A stretch of DNA of 64,000 nucleotides from Hyaloscypha bicolor E (GCF_002865645.1 NW_020194560.1:930001-994000), one strand, 5' to 3'; numbered from the stretch's first letter, positions 1 to 11,000 are shown. The notes: generated from the sequence alone by a model not told the origin. Translations and numbers: made by a program.

Positions 1-154
1 TTAAAATAAATTATTTAAATTATTTTATTATTTTTGAAAATTCTTTTAAAATTTTAGATTTAATAAATATTAAAAAAATATAAAAAAATACAAATATAAA
101 AAAATATAAATATAAAATATTAATTTATAAAAATCTTAATATTTTTAATTTTTA

Positions 155-1944
155 TATATATTTAATAAAAAGAGGAAAGAAGATATAATATAAGTAACTA
201 GAGCTTAAATATAGTAAATATAATTATATAAGCCTATATATAACTAGAATATAATTATTATATAATATATATCTCCTAAAAAAGAAAGAATTATATAGTT
301 CTTTATATATATATATATAAGCTAATTTTATAAAAAGATTAAAAAATCGAATAATTTTTATTTAAAAGCTTAAAAATAGCCTAATTACTTCCAAGATCCA
401 AAATATAGCTTTATTTAATCTTTTTATCCCGATTAGGTAATTTTATCGAGTTATCTTTATATTATAAATACTTATTCTAGCTATAAGAATTCTAATATAC
501 TTTATTTCTGGCTATTATTATTATATATATCTTATTATTAAGCTACTTTAGAGCAAAAATATATAAATAAGAGATATAGAAACTAGAGAGTTTTAATAAA
601 GAGGAAATAGAAGACTTTAGTAATATTATTAAAGCTAGAACTAGTAATATCTTAAATCTAGTTATTAGATTATATATAATTAACTATTCGGAATTTGTAT
701 TTGCTATTAATTAGGCTCTAGTAATACTAATTAATAGAGTATCTAAAGCTAGTCTAATCTAGAAATCTAGTATATTTTATATTATTAGAATAATATAGAA
801 TTCGGATATAAAACCGGTATATCTAATAAAATAAAAATAGATAGTTAGGTATTCTGAAATATATATTCTATTATATATTTAGAGATATATAAAATAGATC
901 TTATTAATTTAATTAAGAGTAATAGAAGCTAGTATCTTAAACTAATTAATAAGAGTCTGGGAAATAATTTCTAAAAATAACTATTTTAAGAGAAGTTTCT
1001 ATAAATCTAATAGTTTTATAGTTTACCAAATTATAATAAAGTCCTATAAGTAATATATTTATTATTTATTTATATAAACGTTTTTAGTACTTAGATATAA
1101 GATATTAATAAAATTAAAAATATTATAGTAAATTAGATATTTGCCTTTATAGATTAGTATTTTAAGCAGATATATATAGGCTAATAGTTTAAAGAGGCTA
1201 ATATTTTCGAGTTTAGGAGAAAGAGAAAGTAATTAATAATTAAAATAAGAATATTCGAATTTATCTAAAAGAAGGAAAAGCTATTAAGAAGCTAATAGTA
1301 GCGGCTATTTAATAGTAAGAGAAGCTAGAATAAGAGATATAATTTGAAATTATAATTATATCTTATATAAAGAAAATTAACTTGTTTTAAATAACTTAAT
1401 TAATAATAGATTTAATAATTAAATTAATAGTATTTAATTAGTATTTACTAAATGCTTTATTATTTATTTATTATAGTATTTAAATACTAATTTCTTGGCT
1501 AAAAATAGTTATAGCTAGCTATTCTAATAGCCCTAATTCCTTAGAATTAAAGGAAACTATAAGTTAATATTCGGGAGTCTTTAATTTAATAATAGAAGCT
1601 TTAGGAAATATAATAATATTATAGTAATATTAATAAATAGGCTATATTAGCTAAATTAATAGTTTCTAGTTAATAGCTTAATTAAGAGATTAACTAATTA
1701 AAATAGAGCTTTAGAGAGCTTTACTAGAAATATAAATGAATTTATAAATAATTAAAAGTAAGAAGACTTTTAATTAAATTAAATTAATAAGTATTACTAT
1801 TATTTATTATAATAAATATAAATATAAGTAGTATATATTTAATAAAAAGAAAAATAGAAATATAATACAAGTAGCCAGAGCTCAAATATAGTAAATATAG
1901 TTATATAGGCCTATATATAACTGGAATATAATTACTATATAATA
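155..1944 (+). repeat. Direct-repeat pair bounding a 1.8-kb degenerate element
   Basis: About 113 bp at 155-267 is repeated in the same orientation at 1832-1944; both copies share the run TTTAATAAAAAG, a Y-rich AGAGCT core and CTATATATAACT. The spacing and direct orientation suggest terminal repeats of a short LTR-type or non-autonomous element, but the outer ends are too mutated to define and no target duplication could be read. Confidence 0.4.
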
Positions 1945-2048
1945 ATATATTAATATTAATATTATAATATTATAATTCTTATTTTTAAATATTAATTACT
2001 TTATTAATTTTAATATAAATTATTATTAATTTACTAATAATATATAAT

Positions 2049-2144
2049 ATTATTATATAATATATATAAAATATTATTATATAATATATATAAAATATTA
2101 TTATATAATATATATAAAATATTATTATATAATATATATAAAAT
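2049..2144. repeat. 24-bp tandem repeat, four copies
   Basis: Four essentially identical 24-bp units made only of A and T stand head to tail. Identity between units in strongly mutated surroundings suggests the array arose after mutation, probably by replication slippage. Confidence 0.75.
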
Positions 2145-2639
2145 ATATATATATTAAATTAATAAAATAAAAATAATAATATTAATATATAATTTCTAAA
2201 TTTATTAAATCTAATAAAAACTAGTTTACTAATTAAATTATACTTAAAATATAAGATAATATAACTAGTTATATAATTAGAAATTTATTATATAATTATT
2301 TAAATAATAATATTTTATAAAATATATAATAATATTATATATTATTATTAATATAACTATAATTATATAATATAAAAATAACTAAAAATAATAGAATATA
2401 AATAATAAATAATAATTATATAATTTTAGATTATATAAATAACTTAATTAATAACTAGTTTTTATTAGATTTAATAAATTAAAGAATTATATATTAATAT
2501 TATAATATTATATATTACTAATATTATATATTACTAATATTAAATAGTTTATATATATAAATTAGAAAAGATTTTAGATTAATTCTAAAAGCATTTAATA
2601 GCCTAAAATAAATCTAGTATATTTTATATTAAAGAAAAA

Positions 2640-3010
2640 GACTATTTATTAATTTTATAAATATATTTAATAGCTTATAAAAAAAATATTTAGTTTTTAT
2701 TAACTAATTAATAATTATTTATTTAACTTTTATTATTTTATGAAACTAATTTTTTTTAGTTTTAAAATTATTTTTATTTATATAATACTTATATTTATAT
2801 TCTTAAAGCTCTTTAATTATAATTTCGATTTTATTATTAAATTAAATTTTTTAAGCTTTAAATTTTTCCGGAATTATAATATTTTACTTTCTAAATTTCT
2901 TATTATAAATTAAATTTTTAAGAATAAAATATTTATTTTAATACTTTTATTAAATATTTTTATTATTAAATTGTTTTTATAAATCTATTATAAAGTATTT
3001 CATTTTCGAA
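2640..3010 (-). repeat. Degenerate inverted copy of repeat D
   Basis: This stretch matches, in the same orientation, the segment at 29,500-29,960, and is the reverse of the copies at 25,745-26,318 and 28,745-29,490 (shared runs such as CTTAAAGCTCTTTAA and TTTACTTTCTAAATTTCTTA). It is one of four copies of this unassigned repeat in the window. Confidence 0.55.
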
Positions 3011-3276
3011 TTTCCTTTATTATAATTTCTTTTTATTTTAAATTATATATATATATTAGAGAAAACCTAAATTTAGTTTAATATAAATATTAATAAAAGA
3101 ATAATATTAATTTAATAATTATAATAAAATATTATTTTTAGAAATATCTAATTACTAAAATATATTAATATATTTTATATAAAAAAAGTAATCTCAGGTC
3201 TAGTGTTTACTATCCCGGGTTTGGCGCCCGCCGCATCGGGCAAGGTACGTGCACGGGCCAGCCGCCGCTTTCACCG

Positions 3277-3286
3277 TTTATAAAAG
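3277..3286 (+). promoter_or_regulatory. Candidate TATA box of the 3.37-kb relic gene
   Basis: TTTATAAAAG lies about 90 bases upstream of the first ATG (3369) and is followed by a pyrimidine-rich leader (about 3297-3360), the usual layout of a filamentous-fungal core promoter. The gene behind it is broken, so the promoter may be relic. Confidence 0.4.
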
Positions 3287-3369
3287 TCGCCCTCCCACCC
3301 AGCTCGACCATCTTCCTCTTCAATCAATCTTTTCTTAACACCCTTTCCCTCGGCCGTTTAGTCTCGTCA

Positions 3370-3790
3370 TGCGATACTAACCACTACCTGCGCCAGCTCA
3401 AGCATCCACACCTAGAAGAGCTGGACCGCAACTAGAAATCCCAGCTCAAACATTCGCACCTACACGCCGAAGTGCTCACATTCAAGCTCAAGCACTAGGA
3501 CCTAAGAGTACTGGCCTCCAAGTACAACAATAGGAAATCCCAGCGCTAGTACCAACACCAGCGCTTAGACGTCAGAGCTCTTATCTTCGAGCTCAAAGTC
3601 TAGTATCTAAAAATTCTGACTTTCATGGATAGCAATTAGATCCCTCATCTTAAGTACGAGCACTTAGGCACTAGGGCGTTCGTCCCCAGCCCTGAGCTGA
3701 GACCATAGTTTAACTAACGCGTCAAAGTGCGCGGCTTCAGGAAGAACAGCCTAGTATTTTACTCTAAGCATCAAGGGTCCTTATTATTAA
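3370..3790 (+). pseudogene. Coiled-coil protein relic with RIP-type stops
   Basis: From 3370 the plus strand reads as one frame rich in Leu, Lys, His, Gln and Glu with heptad-like spacing (LKHPHLEEL, LKHSHLHAEV, FKLKH), followed by a basic tail (RGFRKNSL). It is interrupted by several stops, every one TAG or TAA at a place where CAG or CAA would keep the Gln-rich pattern. The nearest ATG, 3369, is one base out of this frame, so the start is either lost or shifted by an indel. Base composition is still near 50% G+C, unlike the fully degraded blocks, so mutation here was light. A TATA-like box and pyrimidine-rich leader precede it. I do not recognise a named family; the coiled-coil nature is inferred from the residue pattern only. 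Confidence 0.55.
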
Positions 3791-4246
3791 TAAGGTTTCC
3801 AAGAGTTTAGATATCTCGAGAAAGTGGAGTAGTAAGACATTATAGAAACGGACCTGACGACCACAGGGCGAGAGACATTTACGTAGTCTTACAGGCTACG
3901 AAGTACGCAGATAATATAGAGAGGTTATTCAAGATAAATAGTATATAGATATAACTTGATATAATTCGATATCTCAAGTTTATTAAATTTAGTATTTCCT
4001 ATCTATCCAAACACTACTAACTACCTTAAACTATCCCTTATATAAACTGGCAGCTGCCCCTCTATAAGGTAACACAGTTGGATAGCTATCTTTAGCTATA
4101 TAGAGTAACATAATCACAGTCTCTAACGTCTCCACCATCCATGTCGCCTTTCGAAGCTCCTGGCAATAAGTTAAGCAGGAAATAAGAGGGGAGATAGAAA
4201 GCTAGAAAAGGGATAAAACGGCGAGCAAAGTGGCAACTATATGCTT
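3791..4246. other. No gene recognised
   Basis: Mixed-composition sequence between the coiled-coil relic and the 17-bp array. Both strands are closed by frequent TAA/TAG. Nothing beyond scattered A+T-rich runs can be supported. Confidence 0.5.
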
Positions 4247-4731
4247 GCACCAATCATTTCTCTTTGGTTTAGTACCAAAAATTTGTTAGTACTAGCGATC
4301 TAATAGTACTAGTGTTTTTTTGGTACTAATAAATTATTTGCACCAGTAATTTAATAGCACCAGTAGTCTCTTGGCACTAATGACGCACTTGTACCAACCA
4401 TTCCTTCGTACAATTGTTTTTATAGTACTAGCAAATTATTTGCACCAGTAATTTAATGGTACCAGTAGTCTCTTAGCACTAGTAGCTTTTTCGTACCAAT
4501 TACGCATTCGTACCAACCATTTCTTAGTACAAATGATTTTGTGGTACCAACAAATTATTGGTGCTAGTAATTTTATAGTACCAATGGCTTCTTAGTACCA
4601 ATAGTTTAATGGCACCAACTATGCGTTTATTCTAATAGTATTTTGGTGCCAACCCAACTTTTGTGCCAACCGTTTCCTCGTACCATTGTTTTTTCCGGTA
4701 CCAACGCATTTTTTGTACTATATCCACTCAC
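4247..4731. repeat. 17-bp tandem array with higher-order repeats
   Basis: The motif GYRCYA followed by about 11 T/A-rich bases recurs at 4272, 4289, 4306, 4323, 4340, 4357, 4374, 4391, 4408, 4425, 4442, 4459, 4476, 4493, 4510, 4527, 4544, 4561, 4578, 4595 and 4612, an exact 17-base period. After one degenerate unit near 4629 it continues at 4646, 4663 and 4680, then at 4698 and 4715 after a single extra base. A likely first unit at 4247 is offset. The AAATTATT-containing unit recurs at 4331, 4433 and 4552, i.e. after 6 and then 7 units, showing a higher-order repeat of 102/119 bases. Seventeen is not a multiple of three, so this is not a peptide repeat. Monomers differ from one another, while equivalent monomers in successive blocks resemble each other. 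Confidence 0.9.
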
Positions 4732-5007
4732 GTGATCTAAACTTAGTTTTGTGACTGTTGGTTTCAGGCTATATAGGGAAGTCACGTGTAGCAAATAATA
4801 GGCGGTAAAAGCACTGAATTGACTACTGTTCTATAGTGGTAAGTAGCCTGTATATATAGGCCTTAAGCCCCCTATAAAGCTGAGCTTTTCAGCTATATCG
4901 GCTACTCCGGTGGCAAGCTTATAGGGGCTGAACCCCCTATAGCTTCCAGCTCTACAGGGCTCTAAAAGCCCTGTTCGGCGACCCCGTTCAGCGTGGCAAA
5001 GCCACTA
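4732..5007. other. Intergenic stretch with CACGTG boxes and short hairpins
   Basis: Palindromic CACGTG occurs at 4729-4734 and 4783-4788, the E-box type site bound by bHLH factors. Further on, the AGCCCCCTATAAAGC-like segment near 4865 is the inverse of one at 4916-4931, and ACAGGGCT (4954-4961) pairs with AGCCCTGT (4967-4974). No reading frame is convincing. It may be the remnant of a small non-autonomous element or an upstream regulatory region. Confidence 0.35.
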
Positions 5008-5290
5008 GCCTTACGAGCCGGGGCTCACAGGTCTGTGCGCAGAGGGCATTTTAGTTATAAATGAAAATTTAAAAAATTAAATCGCTAAGGATTAATTAAT
5101 GAAACTGTGCTTGACTTATTTTAATTCCCAAATCCCAAATCCTAAGCCATAACTATTTGTTGTTGTCTTATAATCTTCAAGTAAACGTTGAGACTTTGCC
5201 ATTTAGTACCCCAAAGGCAAATTCGCGAAGCCTGAAAATGCTTGGAAAATGCCCTGTGCGCACAGACCCGTGAGCCCGGGCTCGTTAGGC
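5008..5290. mobile_element. Inverted-repeat element with 45-bp arms (MITE-like)
   Basis: The 45 bases at 5008-5052 are the reverse complement of 5246-5290 with only a handful of mismatches; shared core GGTCTGTGCGC. The arms are G+C-rich while the about 193-bp interior is A+T-rich and without coding potential, the usual build of a miniature inverted-repeat transposable element or foldback element. I could not identify a clear target-site duplication outside the arms. A small minus-strand frame that overlaps the right arm is an accident of the repeat. Confidence 0.6.
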
Positions 5291-5449
5291 ACCAACAGTG
5301 ACCCCTACATACCTCGCTTAATGGACAGGCGGTGGTCATCGTCATCAGAATAATGCTCCCCTCAAGTCAAGGTAGCATCTGGGTATAACCCCTCAGCAAT
5401 GAAGAGTTGGTCTGTGGGGTGACATTTGGTTCGATTGAAGTGAGGGTCG

Positions 5450-5953
5450 ATGTTGGAGGTGAGGAGAGAGCGGATAGTGATTTTGCAGGAACAGCAACAC
5501 CCTTCCCTACAAACGCCGGAGAATAATATCCTATTGCTTGTCGCATATTGCGGGACGATGAATGGGGAGATTGCCCAGGTACTTAGTGACTGGGCAGCCT
5601 CAAGTGATGGTTCAAGTTTCTATGAAGTATTGGTTGAAGAGCATCAAGACCCCCAAACAGAGCGGCAGCTCGCATTGAGTCTCGCCACTTTGCTAAGCTA
5701 TAACCAACTTCTCCCGCACACATCGAAGGAGCCTACCCTGCCAATCGGACGCTCTTCCTTGGTGGACTTCGATGCTCTCATGAATGGGTTCACTCTTATT
5801 AATGAGCGAGAAGTAATTGAGCGCATAATGTATTCATTTGTGCGAGTTCTGGGAACTTTCGGAGACGAGTATCAAGAAGTGATTCAATTTCTCGTCACTG
5901 TACTTAATACAGACCTACCTTTATTAAACCCGCTCGGTAGATTTTCAGATTAA
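5450..5953 (+). CDS. Hypothetical protein, 167 aa, probably truncated
   Basis: ATG at 5450 opens a 167-residue frame in normal-composition DNA. The protein is acidic and leucine-rich with predicted helices (NILLLVAYCG near residues 26-35, YEVLVEEHQD, a VLGTFGDEYQEVIQFL segment near 133-148) and no signal peptide or membrane segment. The stop at 5951 coincides with the abrupt start of RIP-mutated DNA at about 5955, so the native C-terminus may have been longer. I recognise no family; helical-repeat character is a guess. No intron borders are needed to keep the frame open. Confidence 0.5.
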   Translation: MLEVRRERIVILQEQQHPSLQTPENNILLLVAYCGTMNGEIAQVLSDWAASSDGSSFYEVLVEEHQDPQTERQLALSLATLLSYNQLLPHTSKEPTLPIGRSSLVDFDALMNGFTLINEREVIERIMYSFVRVLGTFGDEYQEVIQFLVTVLNTDLPLLNPLGRFSD

Positions 5954-7370
5954 TATTAGGTATAGAGAGTATAGGAATTATCCTATAAAGATGCTTTTGA
6001 AATAGTAAGGCTTCCCTAGTTCTTAATCCAGACTATATATCTAGATTCTAAAATTAAGAAGAGTTAGGTAATTAATGGCTATAAGTTGCTCTAGATAGCG
6101 GGTTATCTAATTTTAGTAAATTCTATTAATCTTTATAGTTATATAAATTATATTAATAGCCCTATTTAATTATAATCTTAAGTTATATTACTAGGGAATT
6201 CTTTTTTAGTATTCTGCTTATAGTTAATAATATCTATCTAGATAAGCTAGCTACTAATTAGGTATATATCTTATCTTATGAATATAATAATAAACCATAA
6301 ATCAAAGCCTATTAGCTAAGATAAGAGATATTCTCTAGTAAATCTTTTACTCCCGTAAGCAAGATTGGCCTAACTCTAAATACTTGCAAGTAATAGGCCT
6401 TAGCTTATATTACTTCCTGCCGCTATTTGGTATAATCTCGTTAAAGCCACCTTATTATCTTACTCGAATAGCTATAGCTTTATTATAAAGCAAATACGAA
6501 CGAAAGAAGGCAGAGGATAAGGTTATAGACGAGATTCTTTAGAGCCTCTAAATAAGCTTAGAGATAGTCTTGGAGACTATAGGCAGATTAGGTCTCGTAA
6601 TACCTGAAGCTTTATAATAACGGGTTCAGGAGAGAGGCTTCTACCTCTTTCTAATACTTATAAGGCTTCTAGAAGCCTATAATTCACGCTTTATACCTCC
6701 GAATATAGTTCATCTCGCATTATAGAAAAGATTATAAAGGGAATACTATTCGGGTATTATATATCTCTATTTTAACTAAATTTATAATTTAAAGGATAAT
6801 CTTATATATATTGCCTTACTACTAATATAAAACCTCTCTAATATAGCTATTATAATTAAGAAATGGCTTCCGAAAGTCCTATAAGTATTAAAGAACTCGT
6901 TTATAGACTAGAATAGAAACTGTCTATTTTGCTATATTTTATAGAGATTATATAAAACTTCAGATAAGTTACCCGGGTTAATATTTCCGTCTTCTAAAAA
7001 ATAAGGCTATTATCTTATATATACTATAAATTCTCTTTAGTCTAGATATACTATTACCCTTATAAAAGTCTCTTCCTAATCTGATTTAGCTTTGGAATAG
7101 CCGGATTCCTGAGAGAGAATATATAGTATATAATCGCAGGCCTAATAGGACTAAGACGGTAGGAGAAGGATCTATCAAATATTAGATAAGGGATAAGAAG
7201 AGAGTCGAGAATTACTATTCAGAGAATATATCTATAGTTAATCCTGAATAAATTTGCTTTATATAACTTCCAGATATAAGATTATAATATCTGTCTATAT
7301 AGGGACATATTGTAACTATCCGCTCCTATGAATATTTACTATTTCCAAGAGACTCCGAGTATTGTAAAGT
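5954..7370. other. RIP-mutated stretch, no intact gene
   Basis: A+T-rich and CpA-poor, moderately degraded. Plus-strand segments (about 6300-6760 and 6880-7360) read as protein-like frames broken only by TAA/TAG and by frame changes, so coding relics are likely, but I cannot assign them. Composition returns to normal at about 7370. Confidence 0.5.
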
Positions 7371-7377
7371 AACGGGC

Positions 7378-7780
7378 CTAGGAGTAACGAACTGAGTCCC
7401 TCGGAATTCTCAAATGGCTAGCGACGCTCGACAGACTGCCAGGTGGATATTTCCTCATGGCCGTGGCTGCAGCTTGAAAGCCGTAGAGCAAACGGAAAAA
7501 TAGGGGCATGGGTACCCCTGGCCGAATTGTCTCCCTTTGCATGGCTTCGAAGGCAGCGTCTCCTGTACATGACATCCTTCTCCATCCATTTAACCAATCT
7601 GCGTACTTGGACTCTATCCAAGGCAGACTCGCCACCATATACAATTCTTCGATACGCACTCAGCCCCCTTAGTTGCTTGATCTTAAGCTTCAGGAAATCA
7701 AAGGACGGAGGCCCGAAGCCCACCCCCACCATTACCCCGGCCGTCCAAAGAGCGATTCGGTAGCTATTAAAGATAATCAA
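7378..7780 (-). pseudogene. Hypothetical protein fragment, frame-shifted
   Basis: Two overlapping minus-strand frames in normal-composition DNA look like parts of one product. The first (7780 to about 7650) has a hydrophobic segment (ALWTAGVMVGVGFG) and FDFLKLKIKQLRG. The second (about 7660 to 7378) continues with RIEELYMVASLPWIESKYAD and ends at a stop at 7378. Joining them needs a frame change near 7650, by a small indel or an unrecognised intron. There is no ATG at the upstream end, so the 5' part is missing. It lies downstream of, and on the same strand as, the HET pseudogene, but nothing shows they are one gene. No family recognised. Confidence 0.3.
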
Positions 7781-8033
7781 CTCAGACCATTATACCTAAT
7801 CTTCACACGATATAGATATTGGTAGGGAAGTCGCAAGGCAGTTCGCTATGTCGACACATATTCCAAGAGCAGATACCCACCCGCTCATAAAGAGGTAGAC
7901 CCTTTAAATGATCAGGTCTTTTGGACGGATCAAAGGGCACCACACACAAACACAATTGATAAATATTTGCGCGAGCAATCTCAAAGCACCATATCTCGTG
8001 GGTCCGTGTAGAGACGTGACGGATATCTGGTTC

Positions 8034-10427
8034 TCAGTCCGCAGTCCGATCACACGCGAAGTTCTCTACTCCAGTTCGGATCGTGTTCGCGTACCGGATT
8101 GCCATGATTCTGCTGTTGAGCTCGCTGCTTGGTATTGGAGAAATCGTGCGGCCAGAACGTGGATACATCCTCGTCATGCGACCCATGAGGCGTAGCGCCG
8201 TAAATAGTTGAAGTGCCTGCTCTTCAATCCCTTCAAGATGCGCTTCGCACGTCACACTATTGTGGTCGCGTGAATCAATCTCCTTGAACATTATGGGCGC
8301 TATGACTCCGTACCAGGACCAGGTCGGGGCTCGAAATATAATTGGTCGGTTGAACATCCCTGGCGTCTTATGCTTTGGGATGGGTTCTGTATGGCGAACC
8401 AGCTCGTGTTCATAACTAGAAGTTCTCGAGCCGAAAAGATCCGCGTCCGGCTGCACACTTAAGGCATCCGTCTCGTCTTTTTCCAGAACAATTGGATTCT
8501 TCCTCATTAAAATATGGTGTTCTCCGTTCATGGGTCGAGCGCGCGACTTGGGGACTTTCAGATCCACCGACCATAGTAACTCTTGCCACATTTGCTCGCC
8601 ATTTAGATTTTTTGCCCATAGCCCAAAAATGCATCGGTCGTTTAACATCTTCTCCGTCAGGCTCACAACCCCCGCCGTAGCGATCATCCTATCTGTTTCT
8701 AGGGTTATGTCACGACTTGAGTAAGCTTGGACAATCTGCCTCCACGTCTTGTGTATTTCCGCTCTGGACAGCGACTTTGAGTTCATTTTCTTACTCGCCA
8801 CAGCTTCCTTGAAGGATCGGTAGCTTCGCCCGTGGCTGTGGCTGTTGTACACTAGATCGGGTATACGTGTTGGATAGGACTCTGAGGCGTTGATGCAGAC
8901 ACAATCCCAGAACAGCTCGTCGGCTGTGAAATACAAGACCCTTGGTGAGAGCAATTGTTCTTGAAGGATCCATGCACCAGCATCCAGGACCCCCGAAGGT
9001 CTTCCCAGCGCCTGATTCATGACGATCTGCGAAAGCGAAAAGCTGCCCAGATTTTTGGAATAGTGCTTTTTGTCGATGAGAGAGCCGAAGATTAAGAGCA
9101 CAAGGCCGCTTGCGCTGATAGGTTCTTTGTCGGAAGACTCCATTCTCATAGCAGTTGTCGACAGCGGCAGCAATGGTCATAAGTGAGTTTCGAAATATAT
9201 TAGCCATATTCGAGGCTTGGCTCTCCCAGTCTGATGGGTCATCTTGAACGATGCAAAGCGTATCGATCCATAGGTAACGGAGACCGAGCTTCCTGGTGAT
9301 GACCACAGCGTCACGAAAACTTTTGGGTAGAGTGCGTATTGGCATGGAGATTGATCGGTCACTCAAATTTTCCAACCTCGTCTTGACCGTATCGTAATCT
9401 CCCCATCGATGGCTTAGTGTCAGGTAATAGTCGGAATGCTCTTTGCTTGAATAGAGAAATGGTTCTTGAGATCCATCTGGCGGTCCAACATCAATTACGC
9501 GCGAAGGAAGAAGCGAAGAACTTTTTTGGTACTGGTTACATTTGACATGCTGTGTTAGGCATGTGTGTAACCATACTCCAGCCATAGCTAATGCACTTGC
9601 TGATCCAGTAGTAGAATCATCAAGGCTATCAACCTGCGAGAGCAAGGTTGCCATGTCATCTAGCAAAGAATTAACCCAGTAGAATCAATAGGATGCGAAT
9701 ATCTTACCATCCAGTGAAGCGACACGAATGAATCCTAACTTATTTCCGCATTGCACCTTAATCTTATCCATAAAATCGGACCATAGCTGCTCTGGTGAGG
9801 CTCTTAAGTGGCGTGTCGAATAGGCCTTGTATGCTAATCGAACATCCAAGTTCAGGTGCTCAGTTCTGGGTTCTGATCTGACGCCCCGGGACAAAGTTCC
9901 ATCACCTTCTGTCCCAGCGGTTGACTCCCCTAGCACCGGGTTCGGGCCATACAAGGAGTCCAAGATCATTCTGCACAACACACAACCATCCTCTGCAGAA
10001 CCTTTAACCTTCTCAAGGGTAAGATAATTGTATTGTGCATCTTCCCGCTTCAGAGTCCCCTCGGCATATCCTCTTTCCCAACTGGAGCAAAGTCGACTCT
10101 GAAAATGCATGCACTTTGAGCAGAACTGAAGCCCGGTTCTCCGGCTGCCTGGAATGGATTTGAGAATTCCCGATAGGATTGTCTCGAAAGCTTTTGCTTT
10201 GGCGAGAATATATTTGGCAGGGCTATTATTCCGAGTAAGGACATCCGTTAGAGCAACGTTTCTGGTCCAGACAGCCAGTTCCCATGCGCTAGTATAACCA
10301 CGCCTCTCCTTGCTAAAAGTCCCTCCATGTTGTAGCAGCAATAGAACAACTCGAAAATGTTTATGATCGAGCGCAAGGTCTGTAGGTGTTGTCCCATCAC
10401 TTGCTCGAAGAGTGGTAGTAGCATTGT
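8034..10427 (-). pseudogene. Ankyrin-HET heterokaryon incompatibility protein, frameshifted and 5'-truncated
   Basis: Minus strand, readable from about 10,427 to the stop at 8034. The first part carries an ankyrin repeat (SDGTTPTDLAL...VVLLLLQHG) and a CSKC...GCVLCRMI segment typical of proteins preceding HET domains. A 48-nt intron fits at 9707-9660 (GTAAGA...TTTGCTAG), joining VASLD to DMATLLSQ. The HET domain (PF06985) follows: YLTLSHRWGD, LPKSFRDAVVITRKLGLRYL, WIDTLCIVQDD, NSLMTIAAAV, then ILQEQLLSPRVLYFTADELF and the C-terminal APTWSWYG. The frame changes by one base at about 9132, inside the domain just after YENGVF, where no intron fits. HET proteins trigger cell death on fusion of incompatible hyphae; this copy would not make a full product. 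The 5' side runs into RIP-mutated DNA, so further ankyrin repeats are probably lost. Confidence 0.85.
9660..9707 (-). other. Spliceosomal intron in the ankyrin-HET relic
   Basis: GTAAGA at the 5' end, GGTTAATTC as a possible branch region and TTTGCTAG at the 3' end, 48 nt. Removing it joins two frames of the same domain arrangement without loss of phase. Confidence 0.75.
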
Positions 10428-11000
10428 AGCAAGTCTATTTATATAACTAGTTCTCGAAATTAGCTAGTACTATTATATAACTAAATAGCTTAAATATTTA
10501 AATATAATAACTAGTCTATGTCTATAATTATAATAGCTCGGCACTAAGAAAACAATTCTATAGCTAGAGCTTAAAGTAAAATTAAAAAGAATACTAGAAA
10601 TAAGCCTATTTAATCTATTACATATATTATAGGCTATAATAATAACCTTATTAACTGCGACAATAGAACAGACGATAACTTCCTATTAATTAAAGAGCTC
10701 CTAAGTTAGATTTCACACAAGGGAATCTTAATAAGGGGATATTAAAATCCTAAAGATATCCTCTAGTATCTTAAAGAGCCTACTCTTAACATAAGTAAAA
10801 GCTGTCCTAGTCTAACACAGTTAATATTAGATAATAATATAGGCGGCAGCCAAGGTACTAGAGGTATACGCAACCGCTCTCTAATTACTATAATAAGTGT
10901 TTTCCTGGAGAATTCAACACCGATACCAAACGGGTTATACTCAATTATATATTCAGACAGCACATTCAGCATCCCTTTTCAAAATCTCCAAATAATATGC
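10428..11000. other. RIP-mutated flank, no gene
   Basis: A+T-rich, stop-dense on both strands. It borders the 5' end of the ankyrin-HET relic and may contain its lost N-terminal part, but I cannot read ankyrin motifs here. Confidence 0.5.

Larger units (their letters stand above)
1..3190. other. RIP-degraded A+T-rich repeat block
   Basis: Almost pure A/T sequence with CpA and TpG nearly absent and TpA abundant; no open frame survives. It holds degenerate repeat copies listed separately (a pair of direct repeats, a 24-bp tandem repeat and an inverted copy of a repeat found again near 25.7 and 28.7 kb). One stretch around 590-1220 reads on the plus strand as a frame interrupted only by TAA/TAG, so it was probably an element ORF, but I cannot assign it. 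The block ends sharply near 3190 where G+C-rich DNA begins. Confidence 0.8.

Noticed and set aside
4247..4731. CRISPR-like array
   Set aside because: Units are contiguous 17-mers with no unique spacers, and the genome is fungal.
5142..5345. 67-codon minus-strand frame
   Set aside because: It runs through the arm of the inverted-repeat element and shows no protein-like pattern.
7908..8195. 95-codon plus-strand frame
   Set aside because: It overlaps the C-terminus of the HET relic on the opposite strand; it has no motif of its own.
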